A stretch of DNA of 64,000 bases, from assembly GCA_014607495.2 (NCBI GenBank), contig CP053155.1, positions 9,920,001 to 9,984,000 of the forward strand. The letters run 5' to 3'. The notes beneath the pieces are model-generated. The model ran no database searches. It saw only the letters and a list, made by a program, of their open reading frames with translations, and had not been told where the DNA came from. Made by a program: the position numbers and the translations under genes. Each line of letters starts with the position of its first letter. The stretch's first letter is position 1. Positions 1-11,368 of the stretch are shown here, one piece after another. Origin of the DNA: Carposina sasakii (Eukaryota; Arthropoda; Insecta; Lepidoptera; Carposinidae).

Positions 1-1642
1 GAAATTAATAAAATTTTCTACTCCCAACGTGAAACAAGTTAGATCTGATGTTTACATAGGCGACGAGAGACTGGATCAAGTGGATTCGACTGTTTTCTTG
101 GGCATAACTTTGGATGCCAAATTACAATGGGGTCCTCACATTGAAAAACTAAGTAAGAAACTCAGTTCTGCAGCCTATGCAGTTAAGAGAATTCGTCTAC
201 TGACAGATGTCGAGACTGCTAGAATTGTTTATTTTAGCTATTTCCATAGTATAATGACATACGGTATTTTATTATGGGGAAGCGCAGCTGATTGGGAGTC
301 AATATTTATCTTACAAAAAAGAGCTGTCCGTGCAATTCTAAACTTAGGGTCCAGGGTCACATTACGTGAGAAATTTAAAGAATTGAATATAATGACTTTA
401 GCTTCGAATTATATTTATGAAAATTTATTATACGTTCATAGGAATTTAGATAAATTTAATAAAATGTCTGATGTGCACAAAATAAATACAAGAGGTAAGA
501 ACAGACTTGTTGCTCATGTGTCCCGTCTCCGCAAAGTCAGTAAATCATTCATGGGTCAATGTATACTTTTCTACAACAAGCTTCCAGATACACTCAAAGG
601 GCTACCTATCTGTAAATTTAAAAATATTGTGAAGAAAAAACTTTGCATGAAAGAATATTATACAGTATTAGAATATTTAAATGATAGCGAGCCATGGAAG
701 TGAATTGTTCTAGCATCCCCAAGTTACGCAATCTATGTTTTACTTTTATATTTAGCTTAGTAGGTATAGTTAATATGTGTTGGTGAATGTGACCAGAAGC
801 GCTATAGTGTATCATGCGTGACTTCTTCATTCTAATGTTATTACCAGCTATAGGTATTATATATTTAAGTTCTGAATGACACGTTAGCTCTTCTATTCAC
901 ATTTTACCGTCGACTTGTACTATTGTACACAAATATATATCTTTTTTATATTTTATAGTTTAGTAGATACTTATTTGACATTGACTTGTACTCTGTGTAC
1001 ACATTTTATTTTTATTTATACAATTTAAATTTGACATGGACCTGTACTTACTTTGTGTAAGTGGGTATGTAATTTATATGAATTTAAATTAATTATGTTA
1101 TGATAATTGAATTTATACACACTAAATGAGTTAAGTGTTACTATCTGATATCTTATCCAATGTAAGATTCTTTTGTTAATATGTTACTTAGTTTTGACTG
1201 TGTCGCTGGGAGTTTTCTTGCTATTTCTTCTTTCAAGCAGTGACACTTCACTGAGATAGTGTAACAGTAATAGTATAATCATGCGGTGTGTCAGACCTAA
1301 TGTTGGTTTTTCCATAAAGGAGAACTGTGTAGCAGCTCTTCTGGATTTCATCTTTAGGCGACCTTAACTCTTATTCTCCACGTTGGTGGCTATTAGCCCC
1401 GAATCGCTAACTTATGCCTGACAGACCGTAACAAATCGCACCTTGGGATGGTGACCGTTGCCAAAGCAAAAGCTTTGCGATTTATTTATTTTTGGGTTGT
1501 TTAAATTCACCTCCTTTTTTGTTTGGTAGCGGTTTCATTTTTGGGATGCGAACATAGAAAGTAACATATAATTAGACAATCAACAAACAAGTGTTAATGC
1601 TTTCATGTTGAATAAATGATTTTGAATTTGAATTTGAATTTG
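1..1642 (+). mobile_element. Non-LTR retrotransposon (LINE, jockey/CR1-like), 3' part
   Basis: The window opens inside a LINE. It consists of the end of the reverse-transcriptase ORF (stop at 701-703), about 900 bp of non-coding 3' UTR, and a terminal TTTGAA-type short repeat at about 1619-1642, which is how many insect non-LTR elements end. An AATAAA occurs just before the tail. The 5' part is outside the window. The tail abuts the next repeat directly at 1643. The clade is inferred from protein resemblance only. Confidence 0.85.
2..703 (+). CDS. LINE reverse transcriptase, C-terminal part (5' end off the window)
   Basis: The frame is open from base 2, so the visible ATG-less beginning is only the window edge; about 233 residues are seen. 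The segment FLGITLDAKLQWGPHIEKL followed by YGILLWG and LQKRAVRAIL is the conserved region after the catalytic palm of jockey/CR1-type reverse transcriptases (the so-called thumb and connector). The catalytic FADD motif must lie upstream. No frameshift is visible in this part, so the copy may be young. A related, interrupted copy lies at 29336-29452 and 34830-35400. Confidence 0.85.
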   Translation, partial: KLIKFSTPNVKQVRSDVYIGDERLDQVDSTVFLGITLDAKLQWGPHIEKLSKKLSSAAYAVKRIRLLTDVETARIVYFSYFHSIMTYGILLWGSAADWESIFILQKRAVRAILNLGSRVTLREKFKELNIMTLASNYIYENLLYVHRNLDKFNKMSDVHKINTRGKNRLVAHVSRLRKVSKSFMGQCILFYNKLPDTLKGLPICKFKNIVKKKLCMKEYYTVLEYLNDSEPWK

Positions 1643-2128
1643 ATGATGAATGGAAACTTCGGGAAAATCCTCAAGAACAAGTGTAAAGTTAGTCAAAATG
1701 AAAAATAATTGCAGAAACAACTTACATAGGCCCATGAAGAGATCGTATTCCGGCTAAAGTTTTACTCAGCTTACCTGCGTATAAAACCATGCACACGCAC
1801 TAGATTCACATCACAAGTAATCAAAATAGAACTTATCCACCAGAAAACATTACTTTATGGACACATGCAAGCCATTTACAAATACTTTATGCAGGTAAGC
1901 TGAGTAAAACTTTAGTCGGGATACGATCTCTTCATGGGCTCATGTAAGTTGTTTCTGCAATTATTATTGATTTTTACTAATTTTAAACTCGTTCTTGAGG
2001 ATTTTTCCGACGTTTCCACTCATCATCATTGTCATTCATCATAAATTCAGAATACATTTTACTAAACAATGATTAGGCTGTATGGGCTTAGTTCCCCTTG
2101 CCTTTCCTTCGGGATAAACTAAAAAAAA
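1643..2128. repeat. Head-to-head inverted pair of the A-tailed ~400 bp repeat
   Basis: Bases 1643-1876 are a minus-strand partial copy and 1885-2128 a plus-strand partial copy of the repeat family that forms the arrays at 2167-4314 and 24789-26445. The arms share the block from GCAGGTAAGCTGAG to GACGTTTCCA, so they could fold into a stem of roughly 150 bp. Only the right-hand copy keeps the A-tail (2119-2128). Confidence 0.8.
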
Positions 2129-2166
2129 AAGTAGTCTGTGCTCATCTCTAACCTATAAAGAAAAAA

Positions 2167-4314
2167 GATTCGGCTGGAAAAGCTGGAAGGGTGCAGGTGT
2201 AATTTTCTTGTGAAAATCAAAAATTATTTGTAAATGGCTTGCATGTTTCCGTAAAGTGATGTTTTCTGATAGATAAGTTATATTTTGATTACTTGTGATG
2301 TGAATCTAGTGCGTGTGCATGGTTTTATACGCAGGTAAGCTAAGTAAAACTTTAGCCGGAATACGATCTCTTCATGGGCCCATATAAGTTGTTTCTGCAA
2401 TTATTTTTCATTTTGACTAACTTTACACCTGTTCTTGAGGATTTTCCCGGCGTTTCCATTCATCATCATTATTATCATCCATCATAAACCATTTACTAAA
2501 GACAATGGCTGTATGGGCTTAGTTCCCCTTGCCTTTCCTTAGGGATAAACTAAACAAAAAATATATATATAAAGAAAAAATGAAATTCCAAGTTTCTTAT
2601 TATCAAAGAGGATTCGGCGGGAAAAGCTGGAAGGGTGTAGGTGTAATTTTCTTGTGAAAATCAAAAATTATTTGTAAATGGCTTTCATGTGTCGGTAAAG
2701 TGATGTTTTCTGGTAGATAAGTTATATTTTGATTACTTGTGATGTGAATCTAGTGCGTGTGCCTGGTTTTATACGCAAGTAAGCTGAGTAAAACTTTAGC
2801 CGGAATACGATCTCTTCATGGGCCTATGTAAGTTGTTTCTGGAATTATTTTTCATTTTGACTTACTTCACACTTGTTCTTGAGGATTTTCCCGACGTTTC
2901 CATTCATCATCATCATAAATTCAGTAATCGTTTACTAAAGACAATGGCTGTATGGGCTTAGTTCCCCTTGCCTTTCCTTCGGGATAAACTAAACAAAAAA
3001 AAAATTATTTCCAAAGAATATACTTATGTGAGATTCGGCGGGAAAAGCTGGAACGGTTTGGGTGTAATTTTCTGTGAAAATCAAAATTTATTTGTAAATG
3101 TCTTGCATGTGCCCGTAAAGTGATGTTTTCTGGTAGATAAGTTATATTTTGATTACTTGTGATGTGAATCTAGTGCGTGTGCCTGGTTTTATACGCAAGT
3201 AAGCTGAGTAAAACTTTAGCCGGAATACGATCTCTTCATGGGCCCATATAAGTTGTTTCTGCAATTATTTTTCATTTTGACTAACTTTACACCTGTTCTT
3301 GAGGATTTTCCCGGCGTTTCCATTCATCATCATTATTATCATCCATCATAAACCATTTACTAAAGACAATGGCTGTATGGGCTTAGTTCCCCTTGCCTTT
3401 CCTTAGGGATAAACTAAACAAAAAATATATATATAAAGAAAAAATGAAATTCCAAGTTTCTTATTATCAAAGAGGATTCGGCGGGAAAAGCTGGAAGGGT
3501 GTAGGTGTAATTTTCTTGTGAAAATCAAAAATTATTTGTAAATGGCTTTCATGTGTCGGTAAAGTGATGTTTTCTGGTAGATAAGTTATATTTTGATTAC
3601 TTGTGATGTGAATCTAGTGCGTGTGCCTGGTTTTATACGCAAGTAAGCTGAGTAAAACTTTAGCCGGAATACGATCTCTTCATGGGCCTATGTAAGTTGT
3701 TTCTGGAATTATTTTTCATTTTGACTTACTTCACACTTGTACTTGAGGATTTTCCCGGCGTTTCCATTCATCATCATTATTATCATCCATCATAAATTCA
3801 GAAAACATTTACTAAAGACAATGGCTGTATGGGCTTAGTTCCCCTTGCCTTTCCTTCGGGATAAACTAAACAAAAAAAAAATTATTTCCAAAGAATATAC
3901 TTATGTGAGATTCGGCGGGAAAAGCTGGAACGGTTTGGGTGTAATTTTCTGTGAAAATCAAAATTTATTTGTAAATGTCTTGCATGTGCCCGTAAAGTGA
4001 TGTTTTCTGGTAGATAAGTTATATTTTGTTTATTTGTGATGTGTATCTAGTGCGTGTGCATGGTTTTATATGCAGGTAAGCTAAGTAAAACTTTAGTCGG
4101 AATGCGATCTCTTCATGGGCTTATGTAAGTTGTTTCTGCATTTATTTTTGATCTTTACTAATTTTACATCCATTCTTGAGGATTTTCCCGACGTTTCCAT
4201 TCATCATTATCAATATCATCCATCATAAATTCAGAAATCATTTACTAAAGACAATGGCTGTATGGGCTTAGTTCCCCTTGCCTTTCCTTCGGGATAAACT
4301 AAATAAAAAAAAAA
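2167..4314 (+). repeat. Tandem array, five copies of an A-tailed ~400 bp retro-repeat
   Basis: Five head-to-tail copies begin at about 2168, 2611, 3032, 3475 and 3909. Each starts near GATTCGGCGGGAAAAGCTGG and ends TTCGGGATAAACTAAAC plus an A-run. Two spacer types alternate: one with CCAAGTTTCTTATTATC at about 2590 and 3452, one with CCAAAGAATATACTTATG at about 3008 and 3885. This shows a higher-order duplication of about 865-877 bp. The last copy is followed by GAATATACTTA, matching its 5' spacer, a likely target-site duplication. The array ends 116 bp before the PTCD1 start codon. Confidence 0.9.
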
Positions 4315-4430
4315 GAATATACTTACTCTGACTTACTCTCCAAAGAGTATTACTCTCTCTTATTACCGTTTTGGCTCCGTGATTTTTGCTTGTTACATAT
4401 GTGATATCTTTTGTTTATCTGCTAAGTACT

Positions 4431-7400
4431 ATGTCTTTACGTTTACATTTACAAATAATACGAACTATCCAGCTAGCACATCATACAGGACGCAACTATG
4501 TTACTACGGCAATTACATGTAATAAACATCTCTTCAATGCTCGTAGTTTTAAAGATAAACAAATTTTGACGAATTTACACGATCCAGATATATTTGGAAC
4601 ATTATCCGGAAGGATTCCAAGCACCAGCAGTACGTTAGAAGATGAAGCAGATATGAAAGAACAGGAATTCTTAGAAAATATTCCATTACAATCTCAAAAG
4701 TTGTCAACAAAACAATATGCTGATTTGATCAAAGAATATTTAAAACATAAACGACTTAAAGAAGCGATCGATGTATTGGAAGTAAGAATGATAAAGGTGG
4801 ACAGAGTAAAACCTGAAAACTATATTTATAACATACTTATTGGGGCATGTGCAGATTTGGGTTACACTAAAAAAGCATTCAAGCTATTCAATGATATGAA
4901 AAAACGCGCACTTAAACCAACTGGTGATACATACACATGTTTATTCCAAGCTTGCACTAAATGCCCATGGCCTGCATATGGCTTAAAACATGCAACTAAC
5001 TTGAGACAACTCATGATTGAAAAAGCAATAGAACCCAATTTAACAAACTACAATTCAATGATTAAAGCATTTGGTAGGTGTGGAGATCTAACTACATCTT
5101 TTAAAATAGTTGATGAGATGATTTCAAAAAAGATTAAAATAAGAGTACACACATTCAATCACCTTTTGCAAGTCTGTATTTCCAACAGAGATACTGGCTT
5201 AAGGCAAGCCCTTATTATTTGGAGAAAAATGTTAAGTATGAGAGAAAAACCTAACATATACTCATTTAACCTTATGCTTAAATGTGTGAAAGATTGTAAT
5301 TTGGGTTCAATGGAAGATATTGAAGAGTTAATAACTATAATAGGTGGGCATGTCACATTAATAAAAAATTATAACACTGATAAGATGTTAGAAATTGAAT
5401 CAGCAGAAAGCAACATTCATATACACAATCAAATAAAAAACTCAGGGAGTGAAAGTTCTGTAAATAGTACAAGGCAAATTGTTGAACCTAAGGAAAACAA
5501 TGTGACACAAGTTTGTAAAGAAAATATCAGTAAATCTGATGAAAGTCAAGTTGTAGTAAACATGCACCTGGTAGATAATCATAACAAACCAGTATTCAAG
5601 CCAGCCACCAGTAATGAAAGATTTGTTCCCAATTTACTTTCAAAACAATTGAATATGAGTCAAGTAATGTCTCTAAAGCAAATTAGAACTGTACAAGATA
5701 AGTTTGCACTAATTGGGGGTAAAGAGGATTTCTTAAAAGAAATGGAATCATATGGAGTCAAGCCAGATGTAAAAACCTTTAGCCAGTTATTACCCTTACT
5801 TGATAACAATAAAAAAACTGAGTTGCAGCTAATAGAAACAATGCAGTCTTTGAAAGTTAGAACAGATATAGATTTTTACAATATCCTTATAAAGAGAAGA
5901 TGTTTGAGGTCGGATTATGATGGTGCATTTGTAAGTTTTGTTTATTATTTCACTTTGATTACTTTGCATTGCCTGTGGCATTATATTTTGGCAAAGTAAA
6001 TGTAAAATCACAAAAGATAATATTGGTGTGCCATCTTTATAAAAACTCCCAAATGTATGAAATTTTATGAGCACCTGGATTGATAGCCCATTTTTCAAAT
6101 AATTGCGAAACGAAATTAAACTTACAGGGGATTTAGTTAAAAATTAGTAAAACCTAAAGCAAAGATTCTTAAATTTCTTAAACTTGAAACAAAACTGTTA
6201 TAGTTAAATAACTTGGGCCCTCAATCCTGACGCCTGCATAAAATTGTATCTCAGAAAGTAGATAATAATGTTTATTTGAGTTTTTTAACTAGACAGTGTC
6301 ATTATTCGCAGGAAATGCATTTTTAATTTGATTAGCTGCAATGTTTGCTTTTCGCAGCAATTGTATCGGGCGATCCTGTGACTGGTTATATGGGCTTTTT
6401 GGTTATTGTGTGATATAATGCTGTTTTTAAATCACTTGTGACTCTCCATTGGGGTTGATCAGTTAATTTAACTTTTTTGAGAGCAACTTTTTTCAAAATA
6501 ATAGAAATTGAAAAAAAATGTTTTTGGTCATTATTTAAGGCCTACTTAAACGAACTGCTTTATTTTTTGCTGAAAAAATGAAATAAAAGTCGGAAAATTT
6601 TGTAATTTTCCTGTGAAAAAGTTCAGTGGTTTTCTACTCAGAATCATGGTCTGAAATCACCATATCAATATTTGCCTGGCTTTCACCAGCTATACTACTT
6701 ATATTACATGCTACTGGCCGATTTTTTTTAATAGCCTATGCTGTCCCACTGCTGGGCAAAGGCCTCCCCCATTTGAGCCCACACTTGTCTTGTTCCCGCT
6801 ATAGTGGCCCAATCCGGCAGAAACTTATCCAGGTCGTCCCTCCATCTTCTCCTAGGTCTTCCCCTACGCCGATTTCCGTCTGTAGGCACCCAATAAGTGG
6901 CTATCTTTGCCCATCTGTTTGGGTGCATTCGACATACGTGTCCGGCCCAGTTCCACTTCAGTCTTGCGGTCTGCACGCCAACGTCAGCGACACCAGTTTT
7001 GGAGCGCAGTATGGTGTTCCTAATACGGTCTGTGCGCTTTACTCCCAGGATACTGCGTTCCATTGCTCTCTGACACACCTTGAGCCTGGACTTCTGAAGT
7101 TCGGTTAAAGACCAAGTTTGTGCCCCGTAAGTTAGGATAGGCAGGATGCACATATTAACGATTTTGCGCTTCAGAGATAATGGGAGGTTACCCTTCATCA
7201 GCTCCTTCATGGACCAGTAGCTCTTCCAGGCATTAGAAATGCAACGTTCAATTTCCTTGTCTTGCCTGTTTACGTAAACATTTATTATCTCAGGAATCAT
7301 ACTTTCTGAGATTTAGACAATGCGACTTTATGCAGGCGTCTGGATTGAGGACCCAAGTTATTTAACTATAACAGTTTTGTTTCAAGTTTAAGAAATTTAA

Positions 7401-10400
7401 AAATCTTTGCTTTAGGTATTACTAATTTTTTAACTAAATCCCCTGTAAGTTTCATTTCGTTTCGCAATTATTTGAAAAATAGGCTCTCAATCCAGATGCA
7501 CATTGAAATTTTACCCCCCTTCATAAACTGAATTTTTTGGAAGTGATATAAAATTCTTACTACTCAATTATGTAACGATGATAAAATATTGAAGTACCTA
7601 CCTGTTTTTAGGAAGTAATAGATATGATAGAAAAAGAAGATAATGAGAGAAAAAGGAAGTTGCCTTATAGAAATGACCTAAGATTGAAGGTAAATATCAT
7701 GACTTATGGAGTTCTAGCAATGGCATGCAAGACCAAAGATAGTGCAGAAAATCTACTGCAGAAGATGGATGATAACCATTTAAAGTAAGTATGCAGTTGT
7801 AATGAAACTCAAATTGATTTTATTTGATTTGAATGGAACTCATACTTGAACTTGTGACAAACTTTATCTTATTGTTCTCTCCATTCTTCCTTTAACTTTA
7901 ATTACATATATTATTTTAATCAATGTTCAGAAGTGGCACCATGTGGTTTTATCGGCCCTTGGTGCTCTGCCTACCCCGTAAGGGATAAAGTCGTGATTAT
8001 ACAGGGTGTCCCAAGAAATAGTGTCAAGCGGAAGTCCAAGGACAGAATACCCCTAGGGGTACCCGAATTACCCCCATGTATGTTCCGCGACTTTTTGTAG
8101 TTTTCGAGATATGATTTTTTTTCATATTTTTTTGTTAAACCTTGGCTTATTTAACATTATTGGTCACAGAGACATCAATTGTTGAGATACAAGCTTGATT
8201 TTTTTTTCTGAAATAGGTGAACAGTAGCACTTGCAAAAACAAAAGCAATTGTGAGCCGATATGCTACTATTAAGCCATAAAAAAAATGTTGAATCCTAAG
8301 TTTGTTAAAATGTTTAAATTAAAGATCTCTTTTGAAACGATTTAAAAAAAAACTTATCCCAAAAATGTCTCCAAAATTATTTTTAAAAACTTGCCAATTT
8401 CGTCAGCTATTTGCCATGTAAATTTGATTGAGCTATCTCCACGACTTCATACTTGAAAAAATGTTTGAAACACAGTAAGTCGAAAAAACTTAATTAAAAG
8501 ATTGGGCCGACTAAAACTAAATAAATGTTATTATTGATTGTTTATTATTAAATCACAAAATTTTTTCGAAATGTCGCCCTTCCTGCTCGATACAAATTCT
8601 ACATCGCCTTAAAAAAAATTCTTTTAATCGTAAGAACGCTACCCTGTTGCTTTTTATTGTTTCTTCTGCTTGTCTTAGTTTTGTTCGTAGTTCCGCTATG
8701 TTTCTGATATCCTTGGCGTAAACTAATTCTTTATAATACCACTAAACGAAGAAATCGATGGGGTTTAAGTCGGGAGACCGTGGCGGCCAGGCAATGGGGC
8801 CCCCACGGCCGATCCACTTGTCTCCAAACCTTTCGGTTAAATGTTGTCTGACAATCCTCGCGAAGTGACATGGAGCGCCGTCGTTTTGAAATATCATATT
8901 TCTACGCGTTAATAGGTCTACATTTTCTAAAAGACCGTCGAGATCTTGCCGTAAAAATTCCAAGTAGGACTCGCCATTTAATCGGTCAGGCAGTTGAAAG
9001 GGGCCAATCAGCTGTCCATTTAAGACGCCTGACCACAAGTTCACACTAAATTGTGGATTTTCAATGCTCCAAGAATGATAATTGTGAATGTTGAAAATTC
9101 CACATCGTTTAAAATGAGATTCGTCGGTCCACAAAATCGTATTAAAAAAATTTGCGTCTTCAGCTTGACGCCGCAACATTTCTTGACAAAACGCCACCCT
9201 TCTCGGATAATCTTCGGGCTTAAGCTGCTGAACTTTTTGAATATGATATGGGTGAAATCCCTCTTTTTGTAGTATCCGATGTGCTTCTGATTTTGGAATT
9301 CCGGTGCGGCGTTCTATGGTTATGACACTAACTGATGGGTCTCTTGCCACTTCTTCGACCACTGAATCGACCACATCTGGGTCATGCATTTGTGATGGAC
9401 GCCCGGGTCTTCTACCTGGTAGGCGACCTTCCATGTAACTATTATGGACTCGCAAAATTGTACGATGATCAGGCCAAGTCTCAGGCTGAGGTTCACCACT
9501 GTTTTGTACCTGCTGTCTGTACAATCTAGCCGCTTCCGAAGCATTTCCTTTTGCATAGCCATAAAAGTAATGCATAAGCGCATAATCTCTTGACGAGAAA
9601 GACATAGCTCACCAATTTATTGCGCTTAGAAATCCCAATTGATGTGCACTCCGAAGTCCGTTGAGAAAGCCAAAGTCATCTAAGAAAGTTCGTAACACCA
9701 CACAAAAGCCAATCGATATGCAACCAAAGTCCGTAAAGAAAGCAAAGTTCGTCAAATAATCACAAAGGAGCTAGTAAAGAAGTAACGTCGGGCGCAAATG
9801 CAAGCAAATGGTCAACTGACCGGTAGCCGCCGAACACAATGGACCAACGCTAATCCCGCTCCCTCACCTCACGCTTCCCCTTGCCTTGCCGCAACTCAGG
9901 TAGTAAATTCCGAGAATTTCACTCATAATCACCCTTACAGCTCAACTGCCCCGTGTATTGAGTGACGTCACGCAATAGACCTGTTAACATGGTCTTGTAG
10001 ACTACAAGAATTTTTTTTAAGGCGATGTAGAATTTGTATCGAGCAGGAAGGGCGACATTTCGAAAACTTTTTGTGATTTAATAATAAACAATCAATAATA
10101 ACATTTTTTAGTTTTATTCGGCCCAATATTTTAATTAAGTTTTTTCGACTTACTGTGTTTCAAACATTTTTTCAAGTATGAAGTCGTGGAGATAGCTCAA
10201 TCAAATTTACATGGCAAATAGCTGACGAAATTGGCAAGTTTTTAAAAATAATTTTGGAGACATTTTTGGGATAAGTTTTTTTTTTTAATCGTTTCAAAAG
10301 AGATCTTTAATTTAAACATTTTAACAAACTTAGATTCAACATTTTTTTAATGGCTTAATAGTAGCATATCGGCTCACAATTGCTTTTGTTTTTGCAAGTG

Positions 10401-11180
10401 CTACTGTTCACCTATTTCAGAAAAAAAAATCAAGCTTGTATCTCAACAATTGATGTCTCTGTGACCAATAATGTTAAATAAGCCAAGGTTTAACAAAAAA
10501 ATATGAAAAAAAATCATATCTCGAAAACTACAAAAAGTCGCGGAACATACATGGGGGTAATTCGGGTACCCCTAGGGGTATTCTGTCCTTGGACTTCCGC
10601 TTGACACTATTTCTTGGGACAGCCTGTATGTATGTATGTATGCAATGTTCTAATTAAGTAATAAAACTTAAATATTTTCCAGGGTTAACATTGAAATACT
10701 AGGCACATTACTACGCCAAGGAACAGCAAATTTCAAATTTGGTTATGTCCTTCATGTAATGAATATTGTAAAAAAAGAAAATATCAAAATCAATGAAGTA
10801 TTCATGAAACATTTGGAGCACTTCAACACTATATGTTCAGATATAATTAGAAAGGTATGAACTTTTGCTTTGTTCTAAGTATAATGCCTAAATACCTTTT
10901 ATATGGACAGATTTGATACATTTTAAGTCTTTTTCAGGATATTTCAAATGAAAAGCGGACATGCGCCGATCATTTCAAAGAATCCTACAAAACTTTTCTA
11001 GAAGTTTATTCAAAATGGATTACAGATGTTAATGTGGAAAAAGCACTTCAACCAGAACATCCTTGGCATCAGTTTAAAGAAAGTTATCCTGAAATGATAC
11101 AAAAGGATATTCATATTAAAGAGCCTAGAAGATTTTACAAAAGAAATAGAAAATATGTGAAATATATTCCAAGAGTTTAG
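4431..11180 (+). CDS. PTCD1: Pentatricopeptide repeat-containing protein 1, mitochondrial
   Basis: Coding exons are 4431-5930, 7612-7784, 10683-10854 and 10938-11180, with GT-AG introns and consistent phase (0, 2, 0), giving 695 residues; human PTCD1 is about 700. The ATG at 4431 starts a basic N-terminus suitable for mitochondrial import; the frame is open upstream but has no earlier ATG. DIFGTLSG near residue 45 matches the FGTLS segment of the family. PPR helices run from about residue 93 to 290 (IYNILIGACADLGYTKKAF, TYTCLFQACTKCPW, NYNSMIKAFGRCGDL), with a further repeat block later. The family acts in mitochondrial tRNA/rRNA metabolism. Introns 1 and 2 have been invaded by transposons. 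The gene is convergent with eIF3l. Confidence 0.95.
6333..6695 (+). repeat. Diverged copy of the 60211-60615 MITE family
   Basis: It shares with 60265-60600 the blocks GGCGATCCTGTGACT, TTGGTTATT.TGTGATA, CCATTGGGGTTGATCAGTTAAT and CCATATCAATATTTGC. The left terminal repeat is lost and the right one decayed (CTGGCTTTCACC). It is nested inside the foldback element. Confidence 0.7.
6728..7300 (-). pseudogene. RTE-type LINE reverse transcriptase fragment (C-terminal)
   Basis: The reading frame on the minus strand carries ILPILTYGAQTWSLT, CQRAMERSILGVKR, KWNWAGHVCRM and RRRGRPRRRWRDDLDK, a run typical of the C-terminal part of RTE-clade proteins. About 190 residues are open. The RT catalytic part and any endonuclease are missing, so this is a dead fragment, probably 5'-truncated on insertion. 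It lies in PTCD1 intron 1, antisense to the gene. Confidence 0.8.
7928..8001 (+). repeat. RTE-like 3' UTR, left half, split by a transposon
   Basis: The sequence GGCACCATGTGG...CGGCCCTTGGTGCTCTGCC...CCGTAAGGGATAAAG...GATTATA resembles 14005-14105, where it continues uninterrupted into a TATG microsatellite. Here the DD41D element splits it at TA; the microsatellite resumes at 10627 (TATGTATGTATG). Confidence 0.8.
8002..8624. repeat. Left terminal inverted repeat of DD41D element 1
   Basis: It pairs with 10006-10626. It contains the last 24 codons and stop codon of the transposase reading frame (8553-8624), so coding sequence runs into the TIR. Confidence 0.92.
8553..9605 (-). pseudogene. DD41D transposase, one internal stop codon
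   Basis: The frame starts at ATG 9605. It has an N-terminal helix-turn-helix region like DUF4817 (SRDYALMHYFYGYAKGNASE) and a DDE domain: WTDESHF (D161), NDGAPCH (D242) and SPDLNPIDFF (D284). There are 41 residues between the last two aspartates. Codon 288 is TAG, placed within the usual DFFxWG motif. The same frame then stays open for about 62 more codons, to a TGA at 8553-8555, inside the left TIR. Compared with element 2, about a dozen residues before FSVNLWSG seem missing, a possible in-frame deletion. Probably inactive. Confidence 0.85.
10006..10626. repeat. Right terminal inverted repeat of DD41D element 1
   Basis: Inverted copy of 8002-8624, with only scattered differences by eye (for example CAGCCTG for the CACCCTG end). 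Because the other arm carries transposase C-terminal codons, this arm holds a second plus-strand copy of them. Confidence 0.9.
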
Positions 11181-11181
11181 A

Positions 11182-11275
11182 AATAAAAACCTTTTGATGT
11201 TTATTTAAGGTTTAATATTACAAACATGTATGTTTATTTATCATAACAATACAAACATGATAAGTAGTGAATAAA
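11182..11275. terminator. Overlapping poly(A) signals of convergent PTCD1 and eIF3l
   Basis: Plus strand: AATAAA at 11182-11187, directly after the PTCD1 stop, and at 11270-11275. Minus strand: AATAAA (plus-strand TTTATT) at 11233-11238 and 11200-11205, downstream of the eIF3l stop at 11369. If the distal signals are used, the two 3' UTRs overlap antisense by tens of bases. Confidence 0.6.
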
Positions 11276-11368
11276 ATTATAGTATTTTAAAATAATGGAG
11301 TTATTTTCTGTATGTTTCTTATTACTTTGTATGTGTATGTAAATATTACATAAATGAATATGTCACAC

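Larger units (their letters stand above)
6052..7512. mobile_element. Foldback element with ~210 bp inverted termini in PTCD1 intron 1
   Basis: The left arm (about 6052-6270) and right arm (about 7305-7512) are inverted copies. Both contain TTTCAAATAATTGCGAAACG, GGGGATTTAGTTAAAAA and AACAAAACTGTTATAGTT in mirrored order, with about 90 percent identity by eye. The interior holds a copy of the 60.2 kb MITE family and an RTE fragment, so the present 1.46 kb length reflects later insertions. No transposase is seen; the superfamily is unknown. Confidence 0.75.
8002..10626 (-). mobile_element. Tc1/mariner-type DNA transposon with ~620 bp TIRs (DD41D)
   Basis: The 2,625 bp element starts CAGGGTGTCCCAAG and ends with its near inverse. 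It is flanked by TA at 8000-8001 and 10627-10628. The two arms (8002-8624 and 10006-10626) match almost perfectly along their whole length, unusually long for this superfamily. Between them lies one minus-strand transposase gene with a single nonsense codon. The element sits in PTCD1 intron 2, inserted in an RTE 3' tail whose empty-site form is seen at 14005-14105. Confidence 0.92.

Noticed and set aside
4386..4430. Longer N-terminus for PTCD1 starting at TTG 4386
   Set aside because: TTG is not a credible animal start here; the first ATG in frame is 4431 and begins a basic, import-like leader.
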